From assembly GCF_032854445.1 (NCBI RefSeq), contig NC_088295.1:11457385-11521384 (forward strand): a DNA stretch of 64,000 nt, written 5' to 3'. Each line of letters opens with the position of its first letter. Positions within the stretch are counted from its first letter, which is position 1. The position numbers and the translations under genes were made by a program. Source of the stretch: Liolophura sinensis (taxonomy: Eukaryota > Mollusca > Polyplacophora > Chitonida > Chitonidae). The notes beneath the pieces were generated by a model that saw nothing but the letters and a program-made list of their open reading frames with translations, was not told the DNA's origin and searched no databases. Shown here piece by piece: positions 14,274 through 24,600 of this stretch.

Positions 14274-15608
14274 TTTATTTCATTTGTTTGATTTTTTTCT
14301 TTTTTTTACAAGTATGATGGGGGGAGGAGGGTTGGTAACATGGGTAGAGGAAATGGCAGTGCTCTGGGTAAACAATAGGAGTGGGGTATCTACAAATCCC
14401 CTGTCCAATGCCAGCACTGAATCTAGACTTAATGTGCCTGGTGGTTGGAAATGAACACGTTACCACTGAGTCACGCTCCTCTAGACATGAACACTCTCAC
14501 GCTAATTAAGGTATGCCAATTCCCAATGAATATCCTCGCTGAAGCAGCTTCTTTCTGGTAAAAAGGTGTAATATTTAAGACATTGTATCATTACAAATGG
14601 CAAAACTTGCATATTTCCAAGCAAGGACAAATGAGCTTTGACTATTTAAGAGTCACAAAAAGTATGTATTACAGTAAAAGTATCACAAAAACATGTATAT
14701 GTACAATGGCCAATTAAAGCTCAAAACTATGCTTTACGGTCAAAGATTAAAACTGAGCTCGTTCAGAACATATTCATTTCAATATACATGTAATTCTGAA
14801 TAAAATCTGAAGACACAGTTGTTGCACACTGTATACAAGTGCAGTGCTGCAACAAGTGATACACTGTACTACAACCACATTGCTACAGCTGATCTCAGCT
14901 GATGTCAAGTTTTCATCACAGTGGTGCTATCCAGTTAACATACATATTAGAGGCTGTCCTTGTTTCTTGAACAGGCATAACAAGGTTTAGTTTTAATCTT
15001 GATTACAGCATGTGCTTTAAAAATGAGAGTATTATTAAAATTTATGAAAATATGTCTTTAAATTTTCGAAACGTATCAATACAGTGTTCCACCCAAAGTT
15101 TCAAAAGCATACCTTTTTATCTTTATGATCCTGCCTAGCCGAGATTAAAGGTAAGCAGCCGAGATTAAAGGTAAGCAAAGACGTGAACTTTTGAGAAAAT
15201 TCCAGGCCACCATTTTATAATCAATCAAGCATGAGATAAAATAATAGAATTTGTTCATGCATTAGTTTTCACTGTGACATCAAACTATCCCAGTTTTGCT
15301 AGTATGCCATGTAGACTGAATCACATGTGGCGCAAATGATGTGACGTGGCAGGACGTCATGATGTTTCCACTTTTTTAATTCCCAGATTAAAAGTTGATA
15401 AATGAAATTCAGTACTATGCACATCAGAAGAAAATGGTTGTGGCTGTTTCCATCTTTTGTCCAAAATAAACAGCATAATAGTATTTGTTGTCTTACTTTT
15501 AAAAATACTGTATACACTGAACATTTTCCACGTAACAAAATACTGAATGTACAACCATGTATTTTTCAACTCTTAAAAACAGAAGCACAAAAGTGACAAG
15601 TTTCCAAA
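14274..15608 (-). other. Probable caspase 3' UTR / 3' flank
   Basis: Reading the minus strand below the caspase stop, an AATAAA complement lies at 14274-14279, about 1.3 kb downstream. A short direct repeat (GCCGAGATTAAAGGTAAGCA) lies near 15138-15175. A possible reversed SINE-like head lies at about 14390-14482. No ORF is convincing. Confidence 0.35.
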
Positions 15609-18600
15609 TTAGGGTTTTTTCTGTGACTTATCCAGATAAAGCTGCTTAGTAAGCGATGAAGTATACACTGGACACTGCTTCTTCTTGTGGTATTCTGCCT
15701 CCACTGTGTTGGAGACAAACTCAAAGGCCACTTTACGGGCTACTCTCTGAAGTACGGTGCAAATCTCTACTGACCCGTCACACTGAGTCAGCTCATCTGC
15801 CAGAGATTGTATGTACACTGAGCCATTCTTCTTGTTGAGGAAAGCAAAGTGTTCTGAAGAGAAATAAAACCATTATTAATAAGCAATGTCCTTAACATCA
15901 TTTGTTAAGATTCTTGACAATATTCCACAAGAGAAACCTTCTCCACAAATTACACAAACTAAAAATGTTTTCATAGGGTTTACCAGATCCAGGTAATATC
16001 AATATGCTTTTTTCATAGCCAATTTCAGCTCAAACATTCATGCCTAATACCCTGAAACTGACGGAGGACATCAGCGATTAATATAGGTGTGCAGTCGAAA
16101 GTAAAAAAAACAAAAAGCCAGTATAAGTCAAGAGTGGACATATAGTAATGTTATGCAATGTTACACATGTATATTACAACCTGTTGCAGCAAGTCTAGAA
16201 TGATTATTTTAAGAAAATATTGAATGTTCATTTGTTAAAAACATTTTTTTATTTGGATGGAATTCTATGCTGCACTCAAGAATATTTCAGCATTATGGTG
16301 GGAGGAAACCAAGCAGTGCTCCGGAATAATATAATGAAAGTAATACCATCTGCTGTAGACTGTGATATTAGAAAGTCTGCTGTTGTGGGAACTGAGGCAA
16401 TCATCTTCTTAGTCTTTCTGAATCCTAAAGGTCCATCCGCGACTTCCACCTGTACACCTGAGTCCAACAAACGGCCTCTACATGCCTATAAAACAAACAC
16501 CAATATTATCTGTAACAAACACTCTATATGAGTCCAGGGAATAGCCTTTACATGCCTGTAAAACAGATGCCATCATTGTCCATAAGAAAAACTCAGTTGG
16601 AGTCCAGGAAATAGCCTCTACATGCCTGTATAACATGCTTGTATAACATGCCTGTATAACAAACACCAAAAAACGTTATAATAAAACAAAAAACACAGAA
16701 TAGTCCATAGAATGACCTCCCTGTCAGGCACAAATATCGACATTATATATTAGCAAAAGCACACAGGAGTCCAGAGAATGATCTCTACATGCCTGTATGA
16801 CAAACAACACAAGATACATAAGATATAGTACTTAAATTGTCTCTACCATCATGTAGCGCAGAGAAAATGGTCTGAGAGCCTGCTTCATTAATACATAACA
16901 AACACCAACACTGTCAATAATTTATTAATCTGTTACAGGTTTTACGCCTCACTCAAGAATATTTGACTTATATTACAGTGGTCAGCATTATGGCGTGAAG
17001 ACACCAGGCAGAGCCTGGGAGAAAAAATTCATTGTCTTTAAGAAAAAGCATCATGGCACTCGGCTTCAGACACAACCATCTATATCAATCCGCCGCACAT
17101 GGATGAAAAATTTACCAGTCGCAAACACTCCTGTTATGACTGATCACTGTCTACAGAAACAAAGAATTAGAAGACCTAATCTAGATTGACAACTGCACGG
17201 TAATCCTGTATTAGTGGCTAACATACTAGTACAGCGAGAGTAGACATCAAGGGCTGATGATGTCCCGGATAGTAGTGTAAACATATATTGTAACAACTTT
17301 CCTTTTCTAAAAGAAACAAAGAAAGACTAGAGCCCAAGGGGTGTAAAATGAAACTATTGCTCTTCTTTTGTTTCTATTTGTCTTACAGCTAATGACCAGT
17401 TGTTTTCTAGTACAATTCATTGATCTTCTCCACCCACAAACAACCTATTAGTTATTCTGTCTGTAATGGAGGATCCGGCCCCATCTCATTATGACAGGAC
17501 TTTAAAGAGAATGCATTGCACCAGAACATCATGTTATGATATACTGCAAGATCGTAGACATTTTCATGAATTTTTTTTTTGCTGTTAATTCGTTACCATT
17601 TTTATTTGTTCGGTTAGCATGGGCCTGAAAATCTTCATTATTTGTACCACTGTAGTATGTGGCAACAGATCAAGGCAACATACTGTAATACAATGCATGT
17701 TTTCATCCTTACATTGTACAGTTGTATCTCAACAATACAAATATGGCAAGGAGACATAAAATACATGTACAATCTCTCAACCTTTTTTTCAATCTTTTCA
17801 GGATTACATTCAAATGTTCATCACATACAGCAAACATAATTAACACCTGATCATTCCACAATTTAACAGATAACTTATTCAATGGATCATGAAAAACTTT
17901 ATGAGTTTGTTGGCATTCACACAATTGGGAAGATCAACTATTGGCACTAACCCAAGGGGTCAAGCAGTACTACACATAATTTTTAGAGTTAGTGCAATAC
18001 TTTTCCAAGAGAAGGAGTACTGGGTAAGCCTACCACAGTACACATTTTTGGAAAATACTCAACACTTGACTATTTTGGCTCCCCATCAATACTCCTGGAA
18101 AGTGCGAAGTTGGTTGAGTGAAGGGGGTTTGAGAAAATTAAAGGACATACATGTGCATATATGCATAGGCCTAAGTAGATCTACCTATACAGAGATTCTT
18201 GTAGTTACATATAGGACTACAGGTAAATGTACATACATGTCGATTGCCCAGAATTACGATTTGTCAAAACATTCTAGAATAAATTAATTATTTCAGCTCT
18301 TCCTCACGAAGAATGAGTGTGAAAGACGCTCATAGGTCCACATTTATTTAGGCCTATTGCACCTCAACTTGTAGGCCTACTGGGTTTATTCCAATAACTC
18401 ACTCACTGACAACTTTACCTTTTCATTTTGTTTTGGTTGCAGGGGTTGCAGTATTTTTTCATTCCATGGCAACTTGCCTCAACATTTCTCTATACACAAA
18501 CAACTTCCATTTTGGGATTAAAACATGATAAGCTTGTTAATGATATGCTAAATCCAAATGTAGGCCTACATTAGAAGACAAATGTTTATTATGTGTGCTT

Positions 18601-21600
18601 TATTTATTGGCAGTATATAGTATAAATCTGAAGTGTTTCTGAAGTATTGAACACAGCACAAATAACCGACGATCGGTGCAGAATTAAAACCATACATTGG
18701 GAGCCATATTCGGATGATTTAATGTAGTACAGTAGCAGAACTTGCTGTATAGTAACCCAAATGACCATTTTTTCTTAGTCCTTGCTACATCTTCTTCATG
18801 ACAAAATACAAATATCACAGTAGTCATTCTCCCCGAATGCAGGTAGTGGTACAAGAGCCTTTGCTGTAACCTTCAGTTTCTGAAAACTAACATGTCGTGG
18901 AGAGTGTCGCGCACGTAAACTACTTTGGAGATCCACTTTTGATTTTGCTTTAAATCTCTCATGTATATAGCTTAGATGTACACACAAATTGCAATGCATA
19001 TTCAGTATGCTCTGTTTTAATTAGTAAGCGTATTTACGCCTGCATGCCCCTTATCTGTAGCACTGGGGTCAAGGTCAAATGACATATAACCGCCGTCTGA
19101 TAAGTTCCACATTCTATATTTTCACCATTTTGGTGACTAACCAAGCACTCGATTGCCATAAGATAGGCCTACATATTATTAGGAGCAGTTACATACGTAA
19201 CTGTAGGCTACCTTACATGATGTAAAATCGTTTCACCACATACGCTATCACAAGCAATCAAGGTACCGACTGGTATGTGACATTTACCATCACGATAATC
19301 GCTGAAATAAACGACTGTAACTAGGTATCCTTTTTGGTTACATGTGAACAGGTCGGCAGCAAGCTTAGACCATGAACGGTCCAGTATGTTCTGTGAGATA
19401 AGTGGTCCCTTTAACTGCTTTCTCTGCAACATGTTACAGGTATCTCACTTGGAAATGGCATCGGATATTTCAGACTTCATATCAGGCCAATAGACACAGT
19501 GCAATGCTCTTCGTCTGCAGGATTCAATGCCAGTGTGTGAACAATGAATTCAGTTGAGGGTTTCTTTCCGCATGCTGATAGGAATGACTACTCGAAGTCC
19601 TCGACAATAATTCCATCTTGTACAGACAGCTCAACCCTGATATCATAGTATGCGGTAATGCTGGAGGCTTCATGTTTGGCCATCCGTTTATAATGAATGT
19701 TTTAACGTTTTGCAGAATGAGGTCAAGGTTTACCTCTCTCTGAATTTCAGCAATCTTCGGTTCAGAGATCGGTAGATACTCAGCCATGTTGATTCACTCG
19801 CACTCCGTTTCAGTTGGTGAGTTTTCTTCAAGCACTAGGACATCCACCTGCTGGTGAGGCTCTCCGGAATTAGGCAGATATGCTCTGTGGCAGCCATGTG
19901 CATCTCCTTGCCTTTCTTACAGGTGTAGTCATATTTCTGGAGCACTAACTAAAGACGTTTTGGGGCAGTCGGCATTGGCTTTTTCTGGATGGATTCTAGA
20001 GGCTTGTGGTCAGGCTGAACTTTAACATGGCATCCATACAAGTACTGGTTGAATTAAGTCAAGCCAAATAATACGAGGTATCTATCTGCAGTGTAATGTC
20101 TTCCTTCTCATTGAAGTACTTAAGAACTGGGGCTTCCATGATGGCTCTCTGGATTGCAACAAAAGCTTTGTCGTGGTCAGCATAACTGTCCAATTAATGA
20201 CACCTTTTGCTCTTTCAGCTCAAGTTTGTCATTGTTAAGGCGGGACATTTTCCTGTCTACATCTCTCCATGAATTTGACAAACCGCTTGTCATGGTTTTT
20301 GACGGCCTCCTCGTAGATTGAGCCTTTGCCGGTAACATGAAAATTGTCCGTCAACCAGAAGGTACTAGGTAGCCTCCTAGTGTCTTGTGGAAGGCTTCAT
20401 CCACACAACGTTGAAAATTTACCATGCCGGCAAGATACCGAAAGGAAGGCACAGGCATCGGTATGTAACTTGATTCTTCTTCGAGAAAGATGTGCCAGAA
20501 TCCGTTTTTAAGGTCTCACTTTGAAAAAACCTTGGCATTAGTAAGTTCAAGTAGCATGTCCTCCATAAGGGGCAGGAGTGGTGGCTTCTTTTGAACGCCT
20601 TGTTCAATAGCTTGGGGTTAATGCATATCCTAAGTGTTCCACTTGGCTTTTTGACGATTACCAGGCTTGACACCAAATGGGTTGGTGTGCTGACAGGAGT
20701 TATTACATTGAGAATCTCAAGACAGTCCAGTTCAGCTTTCAGTTCCTTCCTGAATGCGTGTGGACTCCTCCACCTAAGGAATGCCTAATGGCATTAACAG
20801 TCCTGTCAATATCCAGTTTCTGTTCGTGTTTGCATTGACTCACTTCTCCAGAAAATACACCTTTAAAGTTTGTAAGAATATCTGTCGTCAGTCCTTGTTT
20901 AGATGGGTTGGGTTGAACTACAGCACGGTGTTCATCCTCGTTGACTTCTAGGATGTTTTCGTACATAACTTTCAACAACTTCACATGTTGTGCTGATCAT
21001 GATCCAATCAAAAGGTACTCGGTGATCCATTACAACAACAAAGTCTCCTCTGTATTTCTTAGAGTTTTTTGAGTTGACAAGTTTCAGTCTGGCTCTCCAG
21101 AGTGCTGCAATACTCACAGAATTGCACATTTTAAGTTTCACATCACATTTACCAATTCCAGCATCTTGAGGAAGATCGTCTTGAGAAATTATTTTACATG
21201 TGGCTCCTGACTCCATTTGGAACCGTTTGGCTTCACTGTCCACTTGAAAAGTTATAATGATCTTAGATGGGAGAGGAGAGTCTCCTTGGTTAACTAGTTC
21301 TTCCGTTACAAGTTCCACAGTCATGAGACCTTCAGCAGAGTCAGACTGAGAATAGTCAGATTCCTCAAAGCTTGTTTTAACTTCGTACGCTCTGTATTTT
21401 CCAGATTGTCCCCTCTTAGGACATTTGGATGCAAAGTGAGAGTTTGCCACAGCTGTTTTCCCATACACTGAGCAGTTTTCCTTTGTAGACAGATGTTTCA
21501 CTTCACAGAACTTGCAGTTATACTTCAAGACGGTGGTGCAGACGACTTGTGTTTACTGGAATCATTTCTCCATGACTGGTTGTGCAAATGTTGATATCCA

Positions 21601-24600
21601 CAGGAGTTCTTGGTTGATTTCTTTCAAGAGATGTCCTCATGTTTTCCAGTCATTCCTTGGACAGTCGATTCTGCAGCTCTGCATACATCCATGGATTTTT
21701 TGAGAGTCAGTTCAGATTCCTGTAAGAGCTTCTTTCTCACACCGTTGTCTCATGCCACACACTATTTCTGTCCCTTATCAGTTTGTTGTGGAAATCACGA
21801 AAGTAACAAGTATGTGCTAGGGCTCTGAGTTTAGTAGGATAAGTGTCAACAGATTCCGTTTAGCCTTGCACAGAGTTGTTGAGCACATATCATTCATATG
21901 TGAAATTTGTTTCTCCTAAGCAATGTCTTTCCATGAGCCTATGAATAGTATCCATGTCCTGACCAGCTTCTTTGTTTCCAAATGTTAAACCATTAAAAAC
22001 TTCTCATGCATCAGGACCAATGCAGGTAACAAGCATTTCAACAGAATACTTATTGTCTTGATCCCCTGGCAGGGCAGTCCCATACTTGTCTCCACGTCTT
22101 CCAGTTGTGATCTACATGTATATTTCCAGTCATTTTCAGTTTGTGGAGAAGATGCACATTACTGTGAAATCTTGGGGGAGCCGGTGAATCAGCCATATTG
22201 AGATGGGGGTAGGGTCACACCTAATTGCAGTAGTAGATGTGAGTCACAGGCATGCAGTAGAAGACGAATGTAGTAACGTGTAAATTACACGCGATATAAC
22301 TGTTTTATACCAAATGGTACTGTTCATAGTAAATTTAGTCATCAACACTCAGAACAGTCCAGAACAGATGCAGTGTGAGGTTTCACTATATTTCCATCAA
22401 ATGTACTGTGATTCAAAAGAGCTTCTGTAGAAAAGATAAATCCAAACCTGAGGGACTAAAGTCACAACAGGCTTCCATAGAAAGATAATTTGAATGTAGT
22501 TCCACTCTTGAAGATAAAATAAATGTTTTCATTTTCTGAGAACAGTGTAGTTATTGTACAGTATTGAGGACGAAAAGAATTTATAGGGCCAAATCATCAG
22601 TAGAATATACAGCGCAGAATGGTCCACTTACCAGTATACTACACTATATAGCAATCCCATGGTAGATTCCAGTTCTGGGAGTGTTGAGTTTTGGATTTAG
22701 AAAAACGTTGATTTCACGGGATACAAAGTATATTGTCTATGAATTAAACAAGAACGCAGAAAGTTCCTGAGAGACAGTTTGTGACAAGAGAAGTTAGTTT
22801 GTCACAAAGAGTCCATGCAGATCAGAGTAAAACAGCAGAAAGTCAGCAAAACACATGTCTGGCGCGGCGGGAAGTCTGAAGAACAGAGCACTCCAGAGGC
22901 GGCTGATCATAGAGAGTAAACTTACAGTTTCAGAACTGCTTGCAGAAATATCTTGGGCTGAGATCGCTTACTTTTGACACCATGTTATGACTGGTCGTTG
23001 TATATAGATACAAAGAATCAGGAGACCAACATTAGACTGACAACTCCACAGTAATCCTGAATTAGTGTCTAACATACTAGTACAGTGAGAGCAGACATCA
23101 AGGGCTGATGACATCACAGACAGTAGTGTAAACATATATTGGAACAACTTTGTTGTAATTTGTTTTATAACTGTTCACTATTTAGAGAGCCCTATAGACT
23201 TGAGGCTATCTTACCTGTATAAAGAATAGCTTGGGCTTCCCTGCCAAGGATCGACATTTATCTCCCTTGAACAGTGAAGTGATGTTCTTGACACTGACAG
23301 GCTTGCCATCCGAGCCGTATATACCATCTCTATCTCCATGTGACATTAGGACACACAGGAAACAGTCGGTATCGCCATGATCTTGCTTGGAAACTAGAAG
23401 AACACATGAACAATTAAAATACTTTGAAGATGTACAGTAAGGTGCTTTATTTCTGATAAAAACTACAAGGCTTTTTACATGCAGGTAAAGAGGATATCTT
23501 ACAGAAGGTTATCTTACAGAACACAACTTACACAATGAGTCAAAAATATGAGTTACTGTGTATTAAACATAATTAAGTGAACATAACTAAAATATGACCA
23601 TTTTTTTTTTCAACATGCCTTTATAAATTCTATGATGTGAAAATAATTCTTATGTGATGTTAAATGAGAAAGGACGTCAATACTCTTCAAAATGCTTCTA
23701 AAGTGCTAAAGCATCATCATTTGTGGCTGTAACATGCTCATGTACATGGCTTCTGACAAAACATGATGCAAAACTGGAAGTGCCAACAAAATTTTGTTCC
23801 AACAGCCCTCCAAGGCATACAAAATATGCATTTATACCCTATTAACTGGTTAAAATTTAGAAAACCATCCCAACTATCTTCATCCCTATCAGTTTACTAA
23901 TGCTTTATTCAAACAAAAATCCTTTGAAACTGGAGCAGTTCTTCGGCAACCTTAAAACTTCTGCGCCAAGATATTGAGATTCAGAAAAAAAAAAACAAGA
24001 TTTGACAAACTGTATCCTTGCTTCATAGAAAACCCAAATCTTTCCAAACTAAGAGCACAGCATTGTAGAACATTCACATTTTGCTTATGTAAATAGCAGC
24101 AAAAGTAGCTGAAACCACAACAACAGACTTAATATGTACAATCTTGCCTTTCTCAAGGTTGAACACCATTTGATCAGAGGTCTGATTGGTCAGGACGTGC
24201 GGTTCAAATCCAAGGCTGGCCAAAGTTTGGTGTATTCTAGAGGCATCTTTGGTGGCACCTTTTCTCATCGGCATCTTGGAGAAATACGAGTTACAGATAA
24301 TGAGTGCTATTCCCCTGCGTTTGTTCGTCATGTCATATACGTGTGCACCCCCAGGAACAGACACAGGCTCCCTCTCCATTTTGTCATCCTTCTTCAATTT
24401 CTTCTTCCCAAATTTGATCCTAAATAGAATTTAGAAATGGGACCAGCACACAAATGCATGTACAAAAAGATTTACTACCTCCAGGTATTCAAACTATAAG
24501 ATTCATCATCCATCACTATACAGAAGTTACTATGCAATTAATCGTAAACAAAAAGTCAATGATCTTCAAACAGTTACACCGTCTCACTTTTACTTAAATC

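Larger units (their letters stand above)
17132..23146 (-). mobile_element. Ty3/mdg4 (gypsy)-type LTR retrotransposon fossil in caspase intron 4
   Basis: Two direct repeats of about 164 bp (17132-17294 and 22983-23146) begin and end TGTT...AACA and differ at roughly 25 sites by eye (about 15%), so the insertion is old. On the minus strand the 5' LTR is followed by a primer-binding-like TGGTGTCAAAAGTAAGC, and a purine-rich tract precedes the 3' LTR. Remnants in Ty3 order are: a Cys-rich and protease area (about 21530-20930), reverse transcriptase (about 20980-20400), RNase H (about 20300-19900) and integrase (about 19790-19200). The copy is broken, with many interruptions (of order ten). The 1.9 kb between integrase and 3' LTR shows nothing recognisable. 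Flanking 5-mers (actcc, acttt) are not a clean target duplication. Confidence 0.85.

Noticed and set aside
17889-18287. 132-codon + ORF inside the LTR element span
   Set aside because: Opposite strand to the element and no recognisable motif; likely chance.
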